Source of the DNA: Ampelomyces quisqualis
Taxonomy: Eukaryota > Ascomycota > Dothideomycetes > Pleosporales > Phaeosphaeriaceae
Length of the DNA stretch: 64,000 nucleotides
Direction: 5' to 3'
Assembly (NCBI GenBank): GCA_018398575.1
Contig: JAGTXZ010000021.1
Location: forward strand, 2,356,001-2,420,000
This document shows, in pieces, positions 54,746 to 64,000 of the stretch (positions are counted from its first letter, which is position 1; every line of letters starts with the position of its first letter). Both the position numbers and the translations under genes were made by a program. The notes under the pieces are model-generated. The model was not told the origin of the DNA. It saw only the letters and a program-made list of their open reading frames with translations, and did not search any database.

Positions 54746-56580
54746 ATGTCCCTCTTCCGTCCATCATGTGCCGCGCTCGCTCGTCGATTATGCACCGCGC
54801 AGACACAGCGCGAACACTCGTCAACATGGCCGGTCATAGCTCTCCTACGCTCTTACCCCTCTCAACGACCGCAACGTCGCGCCTTCTCCACCACCCGTCG
54901 CTGCCTAGCCGAAGTCATCGACGCACCAGCGAGCCCCGCCTTACCACCTGTTCCGAAGCGCGTTGTGCGGATAGGGCCTCTGCCTCAAGGACCCGTCACC
55001 GAGGGCACCATCGCCCGCATTTTCGGCCCAAACATGTCCGCGGCCGATGGCAACAATGTGCTGCGCATCCTACACCACCGGCGGACCGCTGGCTCGCTGG
55101 CTGATTACGGCGTGGACAACCTGGGGATGCAGTACACCCACGTGGACCGGAAGACTGCGATGAAAGGGTTGGAATGGCTGCGACACAAATATCCCATAGA
55201 CGAGGCGCGGGCGGCAGAGGAGTGGGCAGAGCGGGAGGCGAACCGCATAGAGTACGAGCTGTGGCTGGCGGACCCGGAGACCGAGTCCAAGTACAAGGAC
55301 CCCGCACGAGCATTCAAGAAGCACATGGAGAAGGAGCAGGAGGAATACAGACAGCAGCAAGAACGAGAGGAGCGGAAGATAGGCATGCTGCACGTCGGCA
55401 AGTCGCAGTTCGAAATCCACATTGAGCAGAAGAGACGACAGCGATTGGAAGACATTGCGCGCCAAGCACAAGAAAAAGAGCAGCGGGAGAAGGAGATGGA
55501 GGAGAAGCTCGCAACGGGAGAATACGTGCGCACGCCGACGGGCACCCAGCTCATGAAGCCGGGACAAACCACGTACGTCGACATCTTTGGGCGAGAACAA
55601 GTCAGCCTGCGGAAAGAAGAAGCAGAAAAGTACCAGAGAAAGTCCCAGACAGGCTTCGCCACCGTCGAAGAGATGCTCGCGGAATCAACTATTGTAGCCC
55701 TCGCTGCTTCCTCATGACTAGATGGATTACTAACACCACACAGGCCCAACGCCTCTACCCAATGACTGCCTTCGTCCTCGTCACCATCCTGCTCTGCTAC
55801 GGCTTCGCACACTACTACCTCCCTCCCTCGCCCTCGTACCGCCTCTTCCCCGACTTCTCCCCTACAACCGCCACCGTCGGCGCCATCATCCTCATCAATG
55901 GCGTCATCGCAATCGCCTGGCGCGTGATGCCGTTCTGGCCCCTCATGACCCGCTACTTCATGCACGTCCCCGGCTATCCTCGAGCCGCGCAATCCGTCCT
56001 CAACGTCTTCTCGCACGTCCAGTACGAGCACTTGATCTCCAATATGATGATGTTCTTGCTCGTCGGGCCCGTGTGTCACGACCTCGTGGGCCGCGGCACC
56101 TTTCTGGGCACATACATCTCCGCCGGCGCAGTTGGTACGCTCGCGTCGCTGTACTGGGCCAATCTCGGTCGCGGCAACATCTCTGCGCACTCTGTTGGCG
56201 CTAGTGCAGCCATCTGGGGCATTTCAGCGCTGTACTGCCTCTTGACGGATCAAGAAAGGATCAAAATCCCCTTCGTGAAAGATAATGAGGGCGTGAGCTT
56301 TTGGCCCAAGATGTTGTTTCTAGTGTTTGTCTTGTTTGAAATTCGCACCGCGGTTACTCGCAGCGTGCGCATGGACCATGCAAGTCATTTTGGCGGCATG
56401 GCTGTTGGGGCGGCCACGGCGGGGTATTTGCGAGCGACGGGCTTTCATGAGAAAAAAGCCGGTCACGCAGGCGGTGTGCAAGAGAAGGCGGGTGTGGATA
56501 GCAAGACGGTGGATGTTGGTGCCATTGCGAGGGAAGGGATGAAGGAATTCCAAGAAAGTCTTGGGAACAAGGCCGAGTAA
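54746..56580 (+). CDS. Mitochondrial rhomboid protease (Pcp1/PARL-like)
   Basis: An intramembrane serine protease of the mitochondrial inner membrane; yeast Pcp1 cleaves Mgm1 and Ccp1. It is modelled as one gene: exons 54746..55693 and 55744..56580, intron 50 nt (donor GTAGCC is weak; branch CTAAC and acceptor CACAG are good), 594 aa. The N-terminus is a mitochondrial targeting sequence (Arg-rich, ending RAFSTTRR), followed by a Glu/Lys/Arg-rich coiled-coil-like region (about residues 175-310) typical of fungal members. The rhomboid domain has several membrane segments (TAFVLVTILLCYGFAH, VGAIILINGVIAIAW, MMMFLLVGP). The catalytic Ser is at 470 in GASAA, with Ala in place of the usual Gly after Ser (normally GxSG), and the catalytic His at 531 in SHFGG. 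Read separately, the two ORFs would overlap at ATGA. Confidence 0.82.
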
Positions 56581-58125
56581 GATCAATTGAGAGTTGTTGT
56601 AGAATATCAGATGTACATGTACCATGTTCCTCTCCCTACGTCTCACTCGTCGAACCTCGATGCTACGCCCCTGTTCAGACCCACAATCAACCTCACCAGA
56701 TCCCAATCCCCTCCCTCCCCCACAAAATCCATACCAACAATCCCCCGTCCCGCAATCTCCCTTCCCCTTCCTCCCCCCCCCCCCTCCGCTCACCAACACC
56801 ACCCAGCCCTTCCGCCCCCCACACACCCACTCCTCCCCCGCGCCCTTGACCACCTCACCAACCCTCTCAAACCAACACGCCTTATCCCAACCCCCCGCCA
56901 CCACTCGCCGGTGGGGTCGGCTGCGTGGAATGTTTGGAGGAGGATGTCGAGGAAGCGGATGATGTTGGTGAGTTGGGTTTGGATGTCGGTGGAATGGCAG
57001 TGGGAGGCTTGACATTCAGATTTTGTAATCTGTGGTGTCGTTCGTGTGGATGGTTAGATGGGCGACTAGCTTTGATGGAAGGAAAAGTGCGGCGTGGCTT
57101 CTTGTTGAAGGGCCTGATGACGATGTGAAGGCTAATCAGGACTTTTGCGTGTATGTAGGATGCGCGTCGACAGGATACTGTGTACCTTGGACGTCGCGAA
57201 TCGTTGTACGTAGGACCATGCCAGTTGCTAGTGGTCAGGCTCCGGCTCCTCACTCTCGACGGATGTTTCCACAAGGTATGATTCCAAAGGCTCTAATACA
57301 ATGTCTAATTCCTGATATCGAGAGTTTTATAATTTCTCTTCGGGTCTCAGTAAGAAGTCTTTCTGGAACCGAACAAGTAGCCACCCGGTTTGCTTTGCAA
57401 TAATGCATTGGGGTCTTTGAATTACTCGACGCCTCTGATTGAGATAGGGCTCCGAGTTAAGTTCCGCACTATGAGCTTCGTCATCTTCGTGCCGGCTCTT
57501 GGAAATGCTCAATGGAAACAGTGCCTGCCCGGACTATAGAATTATGTGGCTCATCGTGAGAATACGCGTTTTTCGTTGCTCCTGTCGAAAGTAATTGAGC
57601 CTTCATGATCGAAAAGTGGCACTGCTTCCAAAAGAGCATCACAAAATGTACACTAAGCAGGGGTGTAGCAAGGTAGGTAGAGATTTTGTAGAAGTTATGT
57701 GATGTAGGATTCTACCCGTAGACTCTTAAAAGCCTTGCCAAGATTACACTAGCTAACAGGAAACGCTTAGACGCGTGAGCATGTATAGAGAGGTAACATT
57801 TTCGACATATTGCGAAGAGTCAGAGGCGGGTCTCTGAACATCATCACTTGTACGGACACTTCGGAACAGAGCATGGGAAACAGACGTTATCGATTGACGG
57901 GTAAAAAGAGCCGAAGCTACGCATTTATCCTACACGAATAGACAAGCAAGAACCCGACATCGCTTGGGTATCGTGCAGCCGGGATAGAAAGAATTGATTT
58001 CAGGAAGTAGCACTGCTTGTACAGAGGAGCGCCTCGAATACACTTGTAACAAAAGGGTCACTAGAAGTGTGACCTAACAATGCCCGCTGGACGCCAAACA
58101 ATGCGAGGTAGTACATCTTATGAAA
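56581..58125. other. Intergenic, with a protein-like minus-strand stretch
   Basis: Between the rhomboid (+) and sirtuin (-) stops. On the minus strand near 57000..56900 a protein-like reading TDIQTQLTNIIRFLDILLQ, then FHAADPTGEWWRG, is broken in a G run and resumes two bases out of frame as WDKACWFERVGEVVKGAGEE. This may be a small broken or mis-spliced gene. A C-rich, low-complexity stretch occupies about 56690..56850. Nothing else is recognised. Confidence 0.35.
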
Positions 58126-60138
58126 TCAACTCAACAGGTTCGCCATGTCGTTCGGGACTGAAGAAGGGTGTATCGTCTCGTGCCTCTGGGAACTGGCTGT
58201 AGAGGGACGAGACTCGTTTGTGGGTGGAGTTGCAAAGGCATACGCTAATTCTTCTTGCAATTGCTCACTAGGCGTGCGAGGCTTCGTCGGCGTAAAGCTC
58301 TCCATCTCGGGGCGTTTGGGTAATTGATTGGTCCGCCGATCGGTGGTGGAGAGCTCCTTCATAAAGCCTTCCTTGAACTTGGTGACCTTACAACGGCCTG
58401 GTGTGGAGGGCCGCTTCTCAACGTGATTCGCATCACCGACGTTCGTTTGGGTGACCGGCTGTGGCTGCAGGCTGTGCTCCAGTTTGATAGCTTTTGTGGA
58501 CAGAGTTGCTTTCGCCGATGGCTTGCCTGCAGGTCTTGCAGAGTTCTTGGTGGCTTTGAAGACAGTATTGATACCGGGCAACTCTTTCTTTATCTCCTTC
58601 TTCGGGCGGCCCTTCCCAGCTGTTGCCTTCTTCGGTTGAGCCTTCTTTGCTGGTCCCTTCGTCGCGACCTTGCCAAAGAGATCCATTTGCGCATCTGACT
58701 TGCGTTTTGTTCCCTTCTTCGATGGAGTGGTCTGCTCCTCTTGGAACATTGCCTGCGGCAGAATGCGTGGGCTTTGACCAGGAGTGAGATGTCCCGCATT
58801 ACGAATGACAGCTGGCTTCCTCGGGGTGCCGATGACAACCTCGGCCCTTTGTTTCTCCTTGATTTTACTAACATCAGCGTCTGTAACCTCCTTGTAGTCC
58901 ATCGGATCATCCCATCTGCGCATGTTGGCGTGACGTGCGACTTCGTCGCAAGGCCCCTTGACTACCAAATCCCAAACATCTTCGAGATCCTTGCCTACAG
59001 GCTCTGGATCGTTGTTGATCCAAACTGTAACGCCGTCTCTTCGGTCTTTTACAGTCCTGCACATTTCGCGCGCGATTCTTCGAACACCTGGTACCTTGAG
59101 AGTGGTTCCGGCTACAATGACAGCGTCAGGTCGCAAGCGCAGGTCCGCACCGGCGCAAGATCCAATAGCCTCATCGTCGGGATTGTGTTCATTGTATAGT
59201 ACCATTCGTGGGCGGAGTCGCCCGATGCCATGGCTTCGTTTCTCAGCAACCTGGCGAACGTTGTCGGTCTCGACGCAAGTCGGGCATGGAGGCGGCGTTG
59301 GTCCATTGAACATGTCGGCATCAAAGGGCGCCAAGTTATGGCACTTGGAGCACACCATGTAATCAAGCCCTCCATGCACCTGGACAGTCTTGGGCCATGG
59401 GCCTTTCTTTGGGAATGGGATCTGAGTGCTCAGCGGTGGAAGCGACGTATCAATGCCATCGACGTTCTGAGTGTATAGTCGCATGAGGCGGCCTTCTTGG
59501 GCGAGAGTGGCCAGCAGGTGGTGAAAGGCGGTCGGCTGTGCGGATTTGGTGGCCTGCGACAGGTTGCGTACCATGTCGTGGAATTTCGAGGTCGAGTCGT
59601 CGTCCTGATACACAGATGCGTCGAACAGGTCCTTGCCAGAGGATTTCAATTTGTGCTCCTTCTTCAAGCTGTGGAACAGACCGGTAGCGGATCGAAAGTC
59701 AGGTATGCCAGCGGATACTGAGATGCCGGCGCCAGCAATGACTACGATTTTGCGCTTCTTGTGAAGCACGTTCAGCAAGCGTTGTAGCTGGGGTTCTTGC
59801 TCTCCGTCGAGGTTGGTGCTCGACAGGTCTAGGTGCTCTGCGACGCGCTCTTTCGGGTCCGCGAGCTTCCTCCTTTTGCGCGGAGGCGCGCCGTCATCGT
59901 TGCTAGAGGGAGGGGAAGGCATATCTTCGGGCGCTGGAGAATTCTTGGAAGATGATCGCCGTGAAGAGGATGGAGAGATGTATGAGTGTCGCTTAGCGAA
60001 CGAGCGGTCAACCTCTGCGGGTGGTGTTGGTGAGCGCGAGAGGAACGATACCTCAGAATCGGACGCGTCTGAGGAAGGAACCGGGCTCAGAGGCGAGCTC
60101 GGCGCGTTTTCGGGGGTGGAAGAGGCCATTGCGTCCAT
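58126..60138 (-). CDS. NAD-dependent deacetylase, Hst3/Hst4 type
   Basis: A second sirtuin, single exon, 670 aa from the ATG at 60138 (a second in-frame ATG lies three codons on). Hst3/Hst4-type enzymes deacetylate histone H3 Lys56 in the nucleus. The N-terminus (1-100) is Ser/Pro-rich with a basic PRKRRK. The catalytic core shows GAGIS (136-140), PDFRS, TQNVD (223-227), catalytic His255 in QVHGG, zinc cysteines 263, 266, 285 and 288, RPRMVLYNEHNP and GTTLKVPGVRR, the last two typical of the Hst3/4 group. The ~250-residue C-terminal tail is Lys/Pro/Thr-rich, with many possible phosphorylation sites. It shares a divergent promoter with MED16. Confidence 0.9.
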   Translation of the reverse strand: MDAMASSTPENAPSSPLSPVPSSDASDSEVSFLSRSPTPPAEVDRSFAKRHSYISPSSSRRSSSKNSPAPEDMPSPPSSNDDGAPPRKRRKLADPKERVAEHLDLSSTNLDGEQEPQLQRLLNVLHKKRKIVVIAGAGISVSAGIPDFRSATGLFHSLKKEHKLKSSGKDLFDASVYQDDDSTSKFHDMVRNLSQATKSAQPTAFHHLLATLAQEGRLMRLYTQNVDGIDTSLPPLSTQIPFPKKGPWPKTVQVHGGLDYMVCSKCHNLAPFDADMFNGPTPPPCPTCVETDNVRQVAEKRSHGIGRLRPRMVLYNEHNPDDEAIGSCAGADLRLRPDAVIVAGTTLKVPGVRRIAREMCRTVKDRRDGVTVWINNDPEPVGKDLEDVWDLVVKGPCDEVARHANMRRWDDPMDYKEVTDADVSKIKEKQRAEVVIGTPRKPAVIRNAGHLTPGQSPRILPQAMFQEEQTTPSKKGTKRKSDAQMDLFGKVATKGPAKKAQPKKATAGKGRPKKEIKKELPGINTVFKATKNSARPAGKPSAKATLSTKAIKLEHSLQPQPVTQTNVGDANHVEKRPSTPGRCKVTKFKEGFMKELSTTDRRTNQLPKRPEMESFTPTKPRTPSEQLQEELAYAFATPPTNESRPSTASSQRHETIHPSSVPNDMANLLS

Positions 60139-61299
60139 GTGCAGGTCCCGACGTGAATGCGGGCGCGTGGACAACAACAAGGGAAGTCACGATCGGGTGT
60201 CGCGGGGGGAGGAGCGGCCAACAGCGCGAGGTGCGCTCGAGCCAAGGGATGTGCCGCGCCTATGCTCGCAGCCGATGCAACACAAAGAAAATCGCAAGCA
60301 GATGCCGCATAGATGGAGACAATCTTCCTGGCGAGCGAGCGACGTGCGGCCGATGGATGCAGGCGGGTGCCGTTGCTGCTGGGTCGTTGGCAGTCCAGGC
60401 GACTAGGGGCGTGGAGACGGAGGAGCGATACTAAGGCATCGTGGCCATCCCAGAAGCGACTACAATGAGACAGGTGCGCGTGTGCGGCAGACGCGCGGGC
60501 GGGGTGAACGGGGGGGCGGAATGAGGAGGTTGGAGTCGTGCTGCGTGCAAACGAGGGCCGCCGGGAACCTGGAATGGCAATGCCAAGCCTGCGAACCGCA
60601 AGCACAAGTCAAAAACACATCCGTCTGTTTACTACGGAGTACTCCGTACTAGATACTGGGACCGAGCCATGGGCCACGTAGAATGAGTCGCGGCCGGCAC
60701 AAGGACCAGTTCAAGTAGCGCCTTTGGGACAAGAATCGTTGCGAGCTTGCCGCGAAGGCTCTGCTGCTTTGTGGTCTTGGTTTGCCATACTTCCCTTGGC
60801 CACCGTACATATCATTGCTGCCAGCCACAGCCACAGCCACAGCGCATCCAACCGAGCTGCAGCCGATGAGAGCGCTAGCTTTTTGACACTTGTACAAATG
60901 CACCACTTTCAGACCATGGGTTGCACTTTGGTAGACGGAGCACCGCAGACTGCACAGTGCAGCTGAGACAGGGCACGAAGCTTTCACGAACAACACACGC
61001 CGAACGGCCGGGCTAAGCCGCTAAGGTCGACTAGTGAGCACTAGCGCCTCGCTTGTTGCCGTTGGCCCATGTCGAGTCTCTCCAACCACAGACCTGCCTC
61101 ACGACTCACGAGCCTTCACTTCACGCTTCCGTGACCGTCGCAGAGTGTAGCGCCCGTTCTTTTACCCTTTTTCTCTTGTGATACCCGCACGCAACTCTTG
61201 CTATGCTCCTTCGCTGGCCTTGTTTTTTCCGCCTCGACTATTCAGCTGCCAACTTGCAACAGCCTTCAATCGCCTCCACCAGGGCTTCCTACCCACACC
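60139..61299. promoter_or_regulatory. Divergent promoter region, sirtuin / MED16 genes
   Basis: 1.16 kb between divergent starts. A 16-bp perfect palindrome, TACGGAGTACTCCGTA, is at 60633..60648. A short CAGCCA-type repeat lies at about 60822..60842. No gene is supported. Confidence 0.4.
60633..60648. repeat. 16-bp palindrome, TACTCCGTA motif family
   Basis: Perfect palindrome TACGGAGTACTCCGTA. The half motif TACTCCGTAC also occurs at 33222..33231, 38909..38918 and 40999..41008, all between genes. Confidence 0.8.
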
Positions 61300-64000
61300 A
61301 TGGATGCAACTTACAACATGGATGTTGATGATCTCTTCGGTGATTCAGAACATGTGAACCTGCAAACAATAAATACCACCCCGCCAGTCAAAGGTCTCGC
61401 CAGACGCATGGACGAACTAGGAGCTAGTGGGTGTTGTCAGTAAGATCTTCAATGTATCCACCTCGTTCGAGCGTCATTGTTGACTCCATCAAGAAAGATC
61501 TCGTGGTCAAAAAACGGTTGTGTCGCGTACATCAGCCCAGATGGGTACACCATTAACCTCAAAGTCTTTGCTCGAAACGCCGAATCCGGCAAGTGGGATC
61601 TGGAAAGAGACGTCCCGATCGAGGTTCCGCAGGGGCGTGATGAGTTTCCCTTCGTTCATATCTCATGGAGCCACCTGGGCAACGACCTTGCAGTCGTGGA
61701 TGCAGCAGGCCGTGTTGCATTGTTCTCGTATGCTATGGCTCTAGACCGGATGCACTTCGTCAGAGCAGAGCTAGCACACCCAGAGGCCGAGGTTGATGGC
61801 GTCGTTGGTATGCACTGGCTGGCTATACATCCGCATGAAGCCAAGGTGAGCTGAAAATGCTCTCGGTACAGGATGGCTAAATAACACGTTACAGAATCAC
61901 ATTGCCTGGTCAACGACTCGCAACGGTAACAAGTGGAATTGGCATATTAAAACGGCAATTTTCAACGACGCGGCTCATCCCATCGATGGGAAAACATCCT
62001 TTCTCTATCTCAAGAGGCACGGCGAGCTTAAGCTCCGTTTTCAGCAAAATGACAGCAGCTGGCAAGAAGTTTCGACACAGCTAGGTCCTATGATATCTAC
62101 CAAGGAGCCTTTTACACATGCAGCCTTTGCATCAAATAACGACAACAGCCTATTTCTGGCCGTCTACGATGTTGCGCGACGACTCCACCTGTACCGAGTG
62201 GAGATGACTTGGAACGTTCCCCATGAAAAACGGAATCCAAGTACTGGACCCTTTGATAGACCAGGACTACATGTGTCCCTGATCAGCATCAAAGAGGAAT
62301 GCAATCCAATCAGTCTAAACAGTGGTGATCTCAGCAGCAGCGCCGAGCCAAGAGCTGTGGCTGCTGCACAGCTTACCCACTTCAACTTCCTGCCGCGCAC
62401 ACCTGAAGAGGACGATGGAACTTTACCCACAGTTCAAGCAATTTTCTCTCGTCCGCCGAATATCGTTACATTCGATCAACTGCAGCCACAGGAGAATCCC
62501 CACAGTGTAATAGTTCGGTGGGAGGTTCATCACGTACAGCAAAATCAATTACATTCCAGTCTTGATCAAGTCACGTCGAAGAAAAAGAGCGTGAGCTCAG
62601 TCAGCGCGAAAAGTGTATTCAAACTCAAACGCCAGCCAGATTTCCCGCTGCACTCGGTCGTCCTCAATGTCTATCCTTTGTGGTACAACATGCTACTGGC
62701 CTTCATTTATAGCGATGGCACGATTGAGTTCAGGAAAAGGGCGACCATGGAAACCATTATGCCTGATGGCAGCACAGACACTATGACCTCGCTGCTGCAG
62801 GCTGGATTCGTGTTTCCACACGCTGAGCCAAGCCTTCATGTTGCGTTTTCACCAAATCACTGCATAGCCGTTTGTTTGCAGCAGGACGGCACGACCAAGC
62901 TCCGCTCCATGGAGTTTCATCAAGGTAACCTCTCTTCAGATGATGAGGATCCAAGAATTTCTGCTGCTTTTGCAGCACTTGTTCTACAATCCTCATCGGC
63001 AGCAAACCAATACTACTCCAGCGACGACATCTTCAATGTGCTCGGACAATTAAACGACAAGCGTACGAACGAGTTTGTAGATATGCATTTCGATGGCCTT
63101 CAAGTCAACATTGACTGCGGTATTGATGATATGAATAGCCAGCATCTCGTCCTGCTGGGCCGCTCGCCGTTCTTCGTCAAAACCCTCTCAGCCATGAATT
63201 TGCTTGGTCTCCAAGGAGCAACTAATCGCACTTTGACCAGCAAGCTCGCATGGATAGTCCTCAACATCAAATATGTCACGCAGATCTTGACTACAATCAC
63301 TCGCATGCACGGCCAGATCGAAAAACAAACACTTCGACCAGAGGTGGTGCCCCAGTTCATCGGCATATGTCGATGGATTATGCACTTCATGGCCTACCTC
63401 TTGGACGAGCTCTTCAGCCTCGGCCGCGCAGTAGAAGACATACCCTCGCAATCTCTCACGCGCGAAGTCCTCGAGGCCAAAATCCGGTCCACCAACAAAC
63501 CTGCCGTCCTCGTTCTCCTCTCCGCCTTCCCGCGCGCCATGATGAAACTCTGGGCCCAGCCCATCGCCTGGGTCAAGCGCTCCGCCGAAACCTACGCCAA
63601 CCCCAACACGCAAACGCCCGCGCCCGAGATCCGCAAACTCTACATGCCCCTGCACGCCGCCGTCAACGAAATCCCGTTCGAATGGCGCTGGTTCGAAATG
63701 CTCGTTACCGACACCCACAACCACGTGCGCGCAGCATACAAGCGCGCAAACGCCACGGACACGCAGCGCAACCACTGCGAGCGCGACCTCATGCTCGGCC
63801 GCATCCCAGACATACTCATGCCCATTGCCAAGCGCCTCGTCACCGACACCCTGTGGTCCGACAAATCCCCAAACGGCTGCCTAGCAGACAAACTCGACAT
63901 GGGCCGCCTCATGTTCTTCGACACCACGTGGCTGGGCTTCCAGGAAAGTAGGCGCGCCGCCGACTGGCACGACACCCACGTCGTCGATGTCTGTCAGAAA
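61300..64000 (+). CDS. MED16: Mediator complex subunit MED16, 3' partial
   Basis: Tail-module subunit (Sin4) of Mediator, linking DNA-bound activators to RNA polymerase II. Exons are 61300..61439, 61494..61845 and 61895..>64000; 866 residues are visible and the gene runs past the right edge. The acidic N-terminus (MDVDDLFGD) leads to the conserved KISWSKNGCVAYI and the beta-propeller region HISWSHLGNDLAVVDAAGRV, followed by an alpha-helical C-terminal half (LDELFSLGRAVEDI, FEWRWFEMLVTD). Introns are 54 and 49 nt and both restore the frame. It was recognised by the overall order of these segments. Confidence 0.88.

Noticed and set aside
63250..63951. 233-codon plus-strand ORF within MED16
   Set aside because: Arg/His/Pro-rich out-of-frame shadow; the MED16 frame stays open to the window end.

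Overview
The window reads as ordinary nuclear DNA of a filamentous ascomycete. Genes lie on both strands, and most carry one to four short introns of about 45-65 nt with GTRNGT-type donors, CTRAY branch sites and YAG acceptors. The gene families (HET-domain protein, Zn2Cys6 and bZIP regulators, fungal VPS11, Med16, ORC1 and DDHD lipase) are fungal. Class Dothideomycetes is only a guess; it fits two intron copies of a shared hairpin element that resemble the introner-like elements described in that class. No rRNA, tRNA, CRISPR, plasmid or intact transposon gene was recognised.

Layout. 0-15 kb: aldo-keto reductase (5' cut by the window), RNase P subunit Rpp40, a Sir2/Hst1-type sirtuin, an F-box protein, the NatA auxiliary subunit NAA15, an Fpg/MutM-type DNA glycosylase, a secreted agmatinase-like ureohydrolase and a tocopherol-cyclase-like protein. 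15-21 kb: a HET-domain protein divergent from a Zn2Cys6 regulator, then a doubtful small ORF. 21-28.5 kb: about 7.5 kb without a convincing gene, lying upstream of a bZIP-type regulator. 28.5-44 kb: the bZIP gene, ORC1, a 2.9-kb repeat-bearing gap, a DDHD-type phospholipase, a broken DEAH helicase remnant, an aldehyde dehydrogenase, and a Yra1/Mlo3/ALYREF-type mRNA export factor with a 597-nt intron. 44-57 kb: VPS11, an unrecognised 538-aa protein, a tandem set of three copies of an unrecognised small protein family (one intact, two damaged), tRNA methyltransferase TRM11 followed directly by a 26-bp minisatellite, and a mitochondrial rhomboid protease (Pcp1-like). 57-64 kb: a second sirtuin (Hst3/Hst4 type) divergent from Mediator subunit MED16, which runs off the right edge.

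How the genes relate. Most are housekeeping genes with no operon-like logic. Chromatin and DNA functions recur (two sirtuins, ORC1, MED16, DNA glycosylase), but they are far apart and probably coincidental neighbours. No secondary-metabolite cluster was recognised. The least explained items are the two homologous hairpin introns in unrelated genes, the small tandem protein family at 50.3-52.6 kb, the very long intron of the Yra1-type gene, a stop-free 60-nt intron that interrupts the bZIP region, and a 30-bp-arm inverted repeat beside the aldehyde dehydrogenase. Exon borders were inferred by eye from splice signals, reading frame and family similarity; no search or alignment program was run.
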